From Candidatus Latescibacterota bacterium (GTDB taxonomy: Bacteria; JAAXHH01), in NCBI GenBank assembly GCA_022821935.1, contig JAJECR010000285.1, positions 1-22,446 of the forward strand: a stretch of 22,446 nucleotides of DNA, read 5' to 3'. The position numbers were made by a program, and so were the translations under genes. Every line of letters begins with the position of its first letter. The stretch's first letter is position 1. Positions 1 to 6,666 of the stretch are shown here, in pieces. Below the pieces are notes generated by a model that was not told where the DNA came from, made no database searches, and saw nothing but the letters and a program-made list of their open reading frames with translations.

Positions 1-489
1 CCTGAAGCCACGGCGGAAGTGCTCAAGGACGGCGCGCTGTATACGGGCGATTCGGGATGGATCGACGACGAGGGACACTTGCACATAGCGGGACGCCTCA
101 AGAACGTGATCGTGACCCGGGCGGGCAAGAATATCTATCCCGAGGAAATCGAGGGCGAACTGGTCCTCAGTCCCTACATAGGCGAAGTGCTCGTCTTCGG
201 TGCCGAGGACGCAGAATCAGGCGAAGAATACGTAAGGGCGGTCGTCGTCCCGGATTTCGAATACCTGGAAGAGGAGGGCACGCCGGTCGACGGCGACGCC
301 CTTGCCACGCTCATAAACCAGGAGGTTCGGGAACGCTGCAGGAACCTGGCGGACTACAAGCGCGTCAGGGAAGTGGAAATACGCAGGGAGGAATTCTCCA
401 AGACATCCACGCGCAAGATCAAGCGGTTTCTCTTCCAGTCCGGAGAGTCCGGACAGGCATCCCAGCCGGAAGACTCCTCCAGCCAGTAG
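1..489 (+). CDS. AMP-forming acyl-CoA synthetase, C-terminal part (5' end outside window)
   Basis: The frame is open from base 1 and ends at TAG 487-489, so only the last 162 codons are present. The visible part is the C-terminal cap of an ANL-superfamily (AMP-binding) enzyme. It has the hinge motif TGDSGWIDDEGHLHIAGR, with the Asp and Arg that contact AMP, followed by KNVIVTRAGKNIYPEEIE, the usual 'GKNxxPxEIE' signature of the mobile domain. A C-terminal lysine that could be the adenylation lysine lies in the STRKIKR segment. Members activate a carboxylic acid, often a fatty acid, to acyl-AMP and then acyl-CoA. The 'vIVTRAGKNIYPEEIE' style is closest to long-chain fatty acyl-CoA ligases, but the acid-binding half is missing, so the substrate cannot be assigned. 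The tail after about residue 145 is polar and low in complexity. It lies 39 bp upstream of the M50 peptidase on the same strand. Confidence 0.88.
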   Translation, partial: PEATAEVLKDGALYTGDSGWIDDEGHLHIAGRLKNVIVTRAGKNIYPEEIEGELVLSPYIGEVLVFGAEDAESGEEYVRAVVVPDFEYLEEEGTPVDGDALATLINQEVRERCRNLADYKRVREVEIRREEFSKTSTRKIKRFLFQSGESGQASQPEDSSSQ

Positions 490-528
490 GGGAGATCCCG
501 CTGTCACGGGAAGGCGGAAACGCGATCG

Positions 529-1566
529 ATGGGAAATATGCAACACGGATCTGACCCGGAACCGGCGCCGCTTCCCTCGAAGGACACGCACCCCGGTCCG
601 ATGGAGACCAATGAATCGGGCCGGGCGGACCAGGCGGACAAGACTGACCAAGCGGCTCGTCAGCGCACGCAGTGGCGCCGCCCCGCCATCCTGTTCGCCT
701 GTACCGTGCTGACGACCGTCGTTTCCGGGACGATAATGGAGCACCCCAGGATCCCGCCGCTGGTGGTGCTGTTCAGTCTATTTAGCTTTCCGTCGCTTCT
801 TCTGGACGGACTGCCCTTTTCCCTCTCCGTACTCGGCATCCTCATGGCCCACGAGATGGGTCACTATCTCTATGCCAGGTGGTACGGCGTAGGCACCTCC
901 CTCCCCCACTTCATTCCCTCGCCCTTTTTCTTCATCACTCCGAATCCGGGCACGTTCGGCGCCGTCATCGTCACGAAGGCGCCCTACCCGCACAGGCAGG
1001 CCCTCATGGACATCGGTGCGGCCGGTCCCATCGCGGGTTTCGTCGTGGCCGTCCCGATCATGGCCTACAGTCTCGTCGGAGCCCGTGTGGATGTCATGCC
1101 GGCGGACGGCGGACTGTACCTCGGAGAGCCGCTGATATTCCAGTTTCTCGCCTACCTGATACACGGCCCCCTGCCCGAGAATTACACTATTTACCTGGAT
1201 ACCGTGGGGTTGGCTGCCTGGTTCGGCTGCCTGGTCACCATGCTCAACCTGCTGCCGGTGGGACAACTGGACGGCGGCCATATTCTCTATGCGTTCACAG
1301 GGGGTGCTGCGCGGGGTAGACGCCTTCAGCGGAACCTGATGCTGGCGAGTTTTCTGGCGCTGGCGGTGCTGGGCCTGTACTCGCCCGGATGGTGGGTGTT
1401 CGGGGCGCTGCTGCTTCTGATGGGCAGGTTCAGCGGATTCAGGCATCCCGCGCCGGTCGACGATGCCGCAACGCTTCCCAGGCACAGCAAGTGGCTGGGC
1501 TGGCTCGCGATTCTCGTCTTCATGCTGACCTGCATGCCGGTGCCGATCTCGTTTACGGGGCCATAG
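529..1566 (+). CDS. Site-2 protease-like M50 family membrane metallopeptidase
   Basis: A 345-residue polytopic membrane protein with both parts of the M50 active site: HEMGH at residues 108-112 (two zinc His and the catalytic Glu) and NLLPVGQLDGGH at 240-251, whose Asp248 is the third zinc ligand. The stretch NPGTFGAVIVTKAPYPHRQ followed by GAAGPIAG around 139-170 resembles the EGY/S2P-like branch known from cyanobacteria and plastids. Residues 1-48 are polar and rich in Pro, Asp and Gln, probably a cytoplasmic tail. Hydrophobic segments follow at about 53-68, 77-107, 165-183, 225-245, 270-300 and 322-340. These enzymes cut substrate proteins within the membrane, often in stress signalling. 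No sigma or anti-sigma partner is visible here. ATG 529 follows AAGGCGG at long spacing, and ATG 538 or 601 are possible alternatives. The stop lies 17 bp from the convergent TPR gene. Confidence 0.9.
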   Translation: MGNMQHGSDPEPAPLPSKDTHPGPMETNESGRADQADKTDQAARQRTQWRRPAILFACTVLTTVVSGTIMEHPRIPPLVVLFSLFSFPSLLLDGLPFSLSVLGILMAHEMGHYLYARWYGVGTSLPHFIPSPFFFITPNPGTFGAVIVTKAPYPHRQALMDIGAAGPIAGFVVAVPIMAYSLVGARVDVMPADGGLYLGEPLIFQFLAYLIHGPLPENYTIYLDTVGLAAWFGCLVTMLNLLPVGQLDGGHILYAFTGGAARGRRLQRNLMLASFLALAVLGLYSPGWWVFGALLLLMGRFSGFRHPAPVDDAATLPRHSKWLGWLAILVFMLTCMPVPISFTGP

Positions 1567-1583
1567 CCTTCGTAATGCGGGGA

Positions 1584-2339
1584 TCAGCTGATCAGGAGCC
1601 GTTCCAGTTTCTTGTGGATTCTTTCGTCGTCCGCGTCTATTCGATGCGCCTTGAGCAGTTCGTCGATCGCCCTTGCGTTTTCGCCCATGATCTCGAAGAT
1701 GGAACCCAGCGCGTAATGGGCCGCGAAATTGGTGGGGTCGAGTTCGAGAGCCTTCTGATACTCCCCTATCGCGAGGGCCCATTTCTCCTGCCGGACGAAG
1801 ATTTCCGCGAGACTCATGTGGACCTCTGAGGCATCGCCGTCCCATCGTAAGGCTTCCCGGTAGGCGGCGACGGCTTCATCATACATCGTCCGCCGCTTGT
1901 AGACCATGCCCAGGAGCTTGTAGGCGGTGCCGTTCCGGGGCGAACGGCGGAGGACTTCCCGGAAGCAGTTGGTCGCCTTTTCGAATTCACCGAGATAACA
2001 GTAGATCCGGCCGAGATCCTGAAAGAGCGCGTCGGTGCGGTACCCGCCCTCGAGGGCGTTCAGCATGTACCCGCGGGCTTCGCTGTAGCATTCCTGTTTC
2101 ATGTAGATCAGGCCGATGTCGTACTGTACCGCGACCTTTCGCGGGTACGCCCTGGCACACTTGCTGAGCCACTCGAAGGCTTCGCTCGTGCGGCCGGTAT
2201 ACATGAGCCCCAGTCCGAGGCCCCGCAGGGTCCAGTAGTCCGTCTGATTCCGCTCCAGGCGTTCAAAGCACAGGCGCACGATGGTCTCGTAGTCCTTCTG
2301 CGCCAGGAGGAGCTTGAGCTTATGAGACCAGAACCACAT
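1584..2339 (-). CDS. Tetratricopeptide repeat (TPR) protein
   Basis: A 251-residue protein made almost entirely of degenerate 34-residue TPR units, about six or seven in all. Clear repeat cores include the segments starting TDALFQDLGRIYCYLGEFEKA, GTAYKLLGMVYKRRTMYDEA, SEVHMSLAEIFVRQEKWALA and FAAHYALGSIFEIMGENARA, with the expected small residues at repeat positions 8, 20 and 27 and Pro near the ends. There is no signal peptide and no further domain, so it is probably a soluble scaffold or protein-binding adaptor. The N-terminus (MWFWSHKLKLLLAQKDYE) is slightly hydrophobic but looks like the first repeat helix rather than a leader. ATG 2339 has only a weak GAAAGAG upstream. A near-consensus promoter on the same strand at 2432-2460 supports this gene start. 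The binding partner cannot be inferred. Confidence 0.85.
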   Translation of the reverse strand: MWFWSHKLKLLLAQKDYETIVRLCFERLERNQTDYWTLRGLGLGLMYTGRTSEAFEWLSKCARAYPRKVAVQYDIGLIYMKQECYSEARGYMLNALEGGYRTDALFQDLGRIYCYLGEFEKATNCFREVLRRSPRNGTAYKLLGMVYKRRTMYDEAVAAYREALRWDGDASEVHMSLAEIFVRQEKWALAIGEYQKALELDPTNFAAHYALGSIFEIMGENARAIDELLKAHRIDADDERIHKKLERLLIS

Positions 2340-2431
2340 ATTTGTTTACTCTTTCGAAAACGGCCGGCACCGTTCAGGGGGTTCGATTCCGGGGAAACGG
2401 GATGTGCGGCGCCATCGTCCCGATACCCTTG

Positions 2432-2460
2432 AATATACGGCGGCCCGACGGGGGTGTCAA
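2432..2460 (-). promoter_or_regulatory. Predicted sigma70-type promoter for the TPR gene
   Basis: Read on the minus strand: TTGACA (2460-2455), a 17-bp spacer, then TATATT (2437-2432). The -35 box is a perfect match, the -10 box matches 5 of 6, and the spacing is ideal. Transcription would start near 2425, giving a leader of about 85 nt before ATG 2339. Confidence 0.6.
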
Positions 2461-2461
2461 G

Positions 2462-2488
2462 CAGACGAATCGCACCTTAAATCGTCTG
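2462..2488. repeat. Perfect 7-bp inverted repeat between divergent TPR and mobA genes
   Basis: CAGACGA (2462-2468) and TCGTCTG (2482-2488) are exact reverse complements, with centres 20 bp apart, about two helical turns. The repeat lies immediately upstream of the minus-strand -35 box and 60 bp before mobA, so it is placed like an operator. No known regulator motif is recognised. A chance occurrence is possible. Confidence 0.35.
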
Positions 2489-2548
2489 ATTCGAAGGATA
2501 AATCCACTGGTGCCTGTTGTCGAAATACTTTGGAGGAGAAGACCGAAA

Positions 2549-3157
2549 ATGGCAGGTGGCGAAGAAGTAACCGGCGTCATCCTGGCAGGGGGGATGAGCA
2601 GCCGCTTCGGATCAAACAAGGCCCTCAGCCGGTTTGAAGGGGAGCGGTTGATCCAGCGGCTTTGCAATACCGTCGGCTCGGTGACGGAACGGATGATGCT
2701 GATCACCAATACCCCGGATGATTTTGCCTTCCTGGAGCTGGATAGCCGGAGAGACCTGGTCCCCCGCTGCGGTCCCATCGGCGGCATCTACACCGCACTG
2801 AATGCGGCGAATACCCCGCTGTGCCTGTGCGTGGCCTGCGATATGCCCTTCATCCGGACTGGATTCCTGGAATACATGGTCGAGCGGTCGTCCGGTTACG
2901 ACGCGGTCGTCCCCATGAACGACGGCCGGGAGGAACCGCTATGCGCGATTTACCGGGAGACCTGCGTCCCGGCGATCAGGCGCCGGATCCAGGCGGGGAA
3001 GTACAAGATAACCGGGTTCTTCGACGAGGTCCGCGTACTGCGCCTTGCGCCGGGAGAAGGTGGATTTCATGACGCCGGCATGTTCTTCAATATTAACAAC
3101 AGGTCGGATTACGAGGAGGCGTTGAAGCGGCTGAAGGACGAGCGGGCTTCAGAGTAG
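2549..3157 (+). CDS. mobA: Molybdenum cofactor guanylyltransferase MobA
   Basis: A 202-residue nucleotidyltransferase of the MobA-like NTP transferase family. The N-terminal signature LAGGMSSRFGSNKAL at residues 12-26 is the nucleotide-binding loop with its Arg and Lys. GPIGGIYTAL and VACDMPFI (the metal-binding Asp motif) follow in the expected order, and the C-terminal NINNRSDYEEA matches the family's closing 'NINTPEDL'-type segment. MobA attaches GMP from GTP to Mo-molybdopterin to form the bis-MGD precursor. The open frame extends upstream to 2342, but ATG 2549 is preferred because GGAGGAG lies 10 nt upstream, the family start is here, and the extension would cover the TPR promoter. No other molybdopterin gene is in the window, so its client enzyme is unknown. 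It is convergent with rsmI. Confidence 0.88.
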   Translation: MAGGEEVTGVILAGGMSSRFGSNKALSRFEGERLIQRLCNTVGSVTERMMLITNTPDDFAFLELDSRRDLVPRCGPIGGIYTALNAANTPLCLCVACDMPFIRTGFLEYMVERSSGYDAVVPMNDGREEPLCAIYRETCVPAIRRRIQAGKYKITGFFDEVRVLRLAPGEGGFHDAGMFFNINNRSDYEEALKRLKDERASE

Positions 3158-3158
3158 A

Positions 3159-3176
3159 CCATGCCCGGAAGCATGG
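3159..3176. other. Stem-loop just after mobA stop, without a U-tract
   Basis: CCATGC (3159-3164) pairs with GCATGG (3171-3176) around a six-base loop, starting two bases after the mobA stop. No run of T follows, so this is not a classical intrinsic terminator. It may help end transcription or protect the transcript between convergent genes. Confidence 0.3.
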
Positions 3177-3207
3177 CAGCGGAGGACCGTGCCAGACTGG
3201 ACCGGAC

Positions 3208-3227
3208 CCGGGCGAGACCGGGCGAGA
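3208..3227. repeat. Two tandem copies of a 10-bp GC-rich unit
   Basis: CCGGGCGAGA occurs twice back to back in the 86-bp gap between the convergent mobA and rsmI genes. The surrounding bases are also built of CCGG-type words. It looks like slippage-prone low-complexity spacer with no evident function. Confidence 0.5.
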
Positions 3228-3243
3228 TCGGGGACCGGCCGGA

Positions 3244-3912
3244 CTAGCCGGACAGCCCTTCCACCAGCAGAATGAACTCTCCTCGAAGGCGGCGGTCCCG
3301 GGTCTCCTCGAGCAGCATGGACAGCGAATTGCGGTCGATTTTCTCGTGGAGCTTGGTCAGGTCGTTTACCAGGGCCGCCCTGCGGTCTCCGAACGCTTCC
3401 AGCGCGGATGCGATGAGCGCGTGTATCCTGTGGGGGCTCTCGAAATAGATGAGGGTATCTTCCCGCGCCGCGTCCGCTTCGAGATAGCGGCGCCGGGCCG
3501 CGGGTTTGCGGGGCGGGAATCCGCAGAAAGTAAAGCGGTGGACCGGCAGACCCGAAAGGACAAGCGCCATGATCAACGCACTCGGCCCCGGGGCCATGCT
3601 TACGGGCAACTCGGCTTGGATCGCCGCCTGGACGAGGCGATAGCCGGGGTCGGCGATTCCGGGTGTTCCCGCATCCGTGACCAGGGCGAGATCCCGGCCC
3701 CCTTCCAGCGCCGACAGGGCCCTGGGTACGGCCCGTTGTTCGTTGTGTTCGTGATAGGACATCTGCCGGGCGCTGATCCCGTAGTGCTTGAGCAGGCGGC
3801 CGGTCCGGCGCGTATCTTCGCTGAGTACGATATCCACGTTGCGCAGGATCTCCAGCGCCCTGAGGGTGATGTCGTCCAGATGGCCGATCGGCGTGGCTAC
3901 CAGGTAAAGCAT
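3244..3912 (-). CDS. rsmI: 16S rRNA (cytidine(1402)-2'-O)-methyltransferase RsmI, short form
   Basis: A 222-residue SAM-dependent methyltransferase of the tetrapyrrole-methylase fold. It starts with LVATPIGHLDDITLRAL (family: ATPIGNLxDIT), then SEDTRRTGRLLKHYGI at 31-46, VTDAGTPGIADPG at 78-90, GFPPRKPAARRR and YFESPHRI, all RsmI landmarks. RsmI methylates the 2'-OH of C1402 in the ribosomal decoding centre. Typical RsmI proteins are about 270-290 residues long. This one stops right after the GEFILLVEG strand, so the C-terminal helical domain is absent. The catalytic domain appears complete, and the stop is not followed by an in-frame continuation I can recognise. It follows the Gfo/Idh/MocA gene with only 3 bp between stop and start, so the two are almost certainly co-transcribed. 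Confidence 0.9.
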   Translation of the reverse strand: MLYLVATPIGHLDDITLRALEILRNVDIVLSEDTRRTGRLLKHYGISARQMSYHEHNEQRAVPRALSALEGGRDLALVTDAGTPGIADPGYRLVQAAIQAELPVSMAPGPSALIMALVLSGLPVHRFTFCGFPPRKPAARRRYLEADAAREDTLIYFESPHRIHALIASALEAFGDRRAALVNDLTKLHEKIDRNSLSMLLEETRDRRLRGEFILLVEGLSG

Positions 3913-3915
3913 CGA

Positions 3916-4962
3916 TCAGTTCGTTTGTTCGGGAAACGGCGCGCGTATGTCATAGCGGCCGTGTATCTCCACGGGAAGCGCTCCCTCCTCCACCATCAGG
4001 TCCAGCGGATTGTCTCCCGTCTGCAGCGGCAGCTCGACTGCGTCGCGGATACGTGCCGATTCATAGATCGCCATCATGAGTTCCATGGTCAGGCGAGCTG
4101 TTTCACCCCCGCTGCGATGTCCTTCGATGCGGCCGTCCAGCCAGGATATGAACTCGTCGTACTGGTCGACCTCCACCGGCGGCGGCGTGATGGTCTGCCA
4201 TGCGCTGGAATGGCTGTTCAGCAAGACCAGGGTACCTTCGGGGCCGCGCTTTAAGATGCCCTCCGTCCCGTATATGACGTCGCCCTGCAGTCCGGGTTCG
4301 GGCAGGTCGCTCTCGTAGGTTCCCCTGATCCCGCCTTCGAAGGCGATGATGGCGGCGCACCGGTCCTCGCACCTCACCCGGCGTTCCCAGCGGTCCGTCT
4401 TGCGCGTCACCTGGCCGATCACCCAGACCGGCCTGGGATCGCCCAGCACGTACATCATTTCGTCGAGCTCGTGGGTCCCCCGGTTGAGCAGGCCGTGGGC
4501 GTCCCTGCGCAGCATGGCCGTAGGCGTTCCGATCGCGCCGTCCGTCACGAGGCGGCGAGCCTCCACGTTCTGCGGGGTGAACCGGCGCTGGTGGCCGATG
4601 GCGAGCTTGACGCCGTGCTGTGCGCAGGATTCCAGCATGCGGTCGGCTTCGCCGAGGCTGGAGGCCATCGGCTTTTCGCCCAGGATGCCCTTTGCGCCTG
4701 CTTCCGCGGCTTTCACGGTGATTTCCGCGCGGACGTTCTGCCAGGTGGTGATGCTGACGATGTCACAGCCCTCTTCCGACAACATGCTCTCGTAGTCCGA
4801 ATAGGGTTTCGCATCGAATTCGTCGGCCAGTTTGCGGGCGTTTCGCTCGTTGACGTCGGCGACCGCGACCACGTCGGTCTGAGGTTTCTGCGTCCAGTGC
4901 CGCGCGTGTGAACCGCCCATGCCTCCACAACCTATTATGCCGACTCGATATGATTCGGACAT
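3916..4962 (-). CDS. Gfo/Idh/MocA family NAD(P)-dependent oxidoreductase
   Basis: A 348-residue oxidoreductase. The N-terminal Rossmann fold opens with YRVGIIGCGGMGGSHARHW (residues 5-23), and the family signature EKPMASS is at 96-102, whose Lys is part of the active site. The C-terminal alpha/beta domain follows, with GTHELDEMMYVLGDP at about 162-176, where the His is a likely catalytic residue. Family members oxidise or reduce sugars, inositols or related polyols with NAD(P). The exact substrate cannot be read here. ATG 4962 is chosen because AAGGAG lies 6 nt upstream and the Rossmann motif begins immediately. An open extension to 5088 lacks family similarity. It is the first gene of a two-gene unit with rsmI, an unusual functional pairing that may be positional only. 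Confidence 0.9.
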   Translation of the reverse strand: MSESYRVGIIGCGGMGGSHARHWTQKPQTDVVAVADVNERNARKLADEFDAKPYSDYESMLSEEGCDIVSITTWQNVRAEITVKAAEAGAKGILGEKPMASSLGEADRMLESCAQHGVKLAIGHQRRFTPQNVEARRLVTDGAIGTPTAMLRRDAHGLLNRGTHELDEMMYVLGDPRPVWVIGQVTRKTDRWERRVRCEDRCAAIIAFEGGIRGTYESDLPEPGLQGDVIYGTEGILKRGPEGTLVLLNSHSSAWQTITPPPVEVDQYDEFISWLDGRIEGHRSGGETARLTMELMMAIYESARIRDAVELPLQTGDNPLDLMVEEGALPVEIHGRYDIRAPFPEQTN

Positions 4963-5089
4963 GTAAGCTCCTTGAATACGTGTGCCTTGCCTCTCCCGCG
5001 GCCTCACTGCCTGCCGTTCCGCGCAATTTATCGCTTTGCCGATGAACCCGCAACCCTTGAATAGCCGCGCCGCCGGATCGGCCGCCACC

Positions 5090-5098
5090 TGATACTAT
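5090..5098 (+). promoter_or_regulatory. Possible extended -10 promoter element for the hemE-hemY unit
   Basis: TGATACTAT at 5090-5098 fits an extended -10 element (TG-N-TAnnAT) in the divergent gap between the Gfo/Idh/MocA gene and hemE. No good -35 box is seen at the right distance. Initiation near 5105 would leave about 55 nt before ATG 5161 and would exclude the more upstream TTG 5104 start. Confidence 0.3.
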
Positions 5099-5160
5099 AT
5101 GTATTGCTCCCCGTTTACATCGGCTGTATGATAGAACAGGACAACCGGGAAAGGATGGTT

Positions 5161-6666
5161 ATGGATTACAACGGTCTGCAGGTTGCAACGCTCGATGAAT
5201 CGCTGGGGAACGCCATTGCCGCGCGGGGCGGAATACCCGTCGTCGCCGGGGCTGACGACACGGAAGGCGTGGATGCCTTTCTTGACCGCCTGGCCAGGGA
5301 AGACATCGCCGTGTTGTTACTGACGGAACCGGGGCATATCCGGGCGCTTTTCGAGCGCGCGACCGCAACAGGCCGTCTGGAGGCCCTGCTGGATACCGTC
5401 AGGCAGGTGGCCGTCGGCTCCGCCGGCCCCGCTTGCACGGACACCTGGAGAAAGCATCGTCTCTCGGTCGACTTCGAGCCCGACGGGATCGGTGGGGAAG
5501 CGCTCGTGGCGGACATGGCGCGGCTGGCCGGCTACCTGGTCAACAAGAAACGCACCGCCGTGGACGGCGGCGTGGACACTTCCTACTGGCAGCGTATCGA
5601 CATGCGGTGGCATTTCGAGAGCGATCCATACGGAACACGGGGCGAGTCTGCCTTTCTCAGGGCCTGCCGCCGTGAACCGACGGAGCATACGCCCATATGG
5701 CTTTTGCGCCAGGCCGGCCGGTACCAGCGGACCTACCGGGAGCTCAAATCCGATATGGATTTCCTGGACATGTGCAAGACGCCCGAACTCACCGCCGAAA
5801 TCACCCTGATGGCCGTGGAACGCCTCGGCGTGGACGCCGCCATACTCTTCGCGGACATCCTGCCCTTGCTGCAACCGATGGGACTTCACCTGGAATACGT
5901 CGCCGGCCAGGGACCGGTCATCGGCAATCCGATTCGCTCGTGCGGAGCCGTGGATCAACTCGAAGAAGCAGGCCCGGAGTCCCAGCACTTTGTCTACGAG
6001 GCCATCCGCATGGCGCTGCCCGCGCTGCCGCCCCATATACCCCTCATCGGCTTTTCCGGCGCCCCCTTCACCCTGGCCGCCTATGCCATCGAGGGACAGA
6101 GTTCCCGGGACTTCAGGCATCTGAAGACGTTCATGTATTCCGACCCGGGCGCCTGGCACGCCTTCATGGAGAAGCTGGCCCGGGCCGTTACGGCCTACCT
6201 CAACGAACAGATCGAGGCAGGCGTCCATGCCGTGCAGCTGTTCGACAGCTGGGTCGGCTGCCTGTCGCCCGACGATTACCGGACTTATGTCCTGCCCCAC
6301 ACGGGGTACGTCTTTTCGCATCTGAGCCCCGGCGTCCCATCGATCCATTTCGGGGTAGGCACCGGTTCCCTGCTCGAACTGATGCGAGAAGCGGGCGGGG
6401 ACGTCATCGGGCTGGACTGGCGCGTGGACCTGGCCGACGCGTGGCAGGGCCTGGAATACGACGTGGCCGTGCAGGGGAACCTCGACCCGCTGATTCTTTT
6501 CGCCTCGCCTGATGTGATCCGCGAGCGCGCGGCGGCCGTCCTGCACAAGGCCGCGGGGCGTTCCGGACACATCTTCAACCTCGGTCACGGCATACTGCCC
6601 GGGACGCCCGAAGACCACGTCATCGCCCTGGTGGACGCCGTGCACGAACTGGGAAGCGTTCGATGA
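5161..6666 (+). CDS. hemE: Uroporphyrinogen decarboxylase HemE with N-terminal HemD-like half-domain
   Basis: Residues of about 162-501 are a full HemE: PIWLLRQAGRYQRTYRE near 178-194 (substrate-binding Arg residues), FADILPLLQPMGL, GFSGAPFTLAAYAIEG, QLFDSWVGCLSPDDY and FNLGHGILPGTPEDHV. HemE removes four carboxyl groups from uroporphyrinogen III to give coproporphyrinogen III in the cytosol. The enzyme is normally about 340-360 residues, so there are about 160 extra N-terminal residues. Residues 35-128 read like the second half of uroporphyrinogen-III synthase (HemD): EGVDAFLDRL, then LLLTEPGHIRALFERA, QVAVGSAGPACTDTW and a final GEALVADMARL helix. A complete HemD is about 250 residues, so only one lobe is represented. 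ATG 5161 follows GGGAAAGG; ATG 5128, ATG 5155 and TTG 5104 are alternatives. The stop overlaps hemY by ATGA. The HemE call is firm; the HemD relation is my inference from motif order. Confidence 0.93.
   Translation: MDYNGLQVATLDESLGNAIAARGGIPVVAGADDTEGVDAFLDRLAREDIAVLLLTEPGHIRALFERATATGRLEALLDTVRQVAVGSAGPACTDTWRKHRLSVDFEPDGIGGEALVADMARLAGYLVNKKRTAVDGGVDTSYWQRIDMRWHFESDPYGTRGESAFLRACRREPTEHTPIWLLRQAGRYQRTYRELKSDMDFLDMCKTPELTAEITLMAVERLGVDAAILFADILPLLQPMGLHLEYVAGQGPVIGNPIRSCGAVDQLEEAGPESQHFVYEAIRMALPALPPHIPLIGFSGAPFTLAAYAIEGQSSRDFRHLKTFMYSDPGAWHAFMEKLARAVTAYLNEQIEAGVHAVQLFDSWVGCLSPDDYRTYVLPHTGYVFSHLSPGVPSIHFGVGTGSLLELMREAGGDVIGLDWRVDLADAWQGLEYDVAVQGNLDPLILFASPDVIRERAAAVLHKAAGRSGHIFNLGHGILPGTPEDHVIALVDAVHELGSVR

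Noticed and set aside
2378..2390. GGGGGTTCGATTCC, resembling a tRNA T-arm
   Set aside because: The flanking bases do not form a T-stem, and no acceptor, D or anticodon arm can be folded around it on either strand.
2342..2548. N-terminal extension of MobA to the upstream end of the open frame
   Set aside because: It has no family similarity, covers the promoter of the divergent TPR gene, and the good ribosome-binding site is at ATG 2549.
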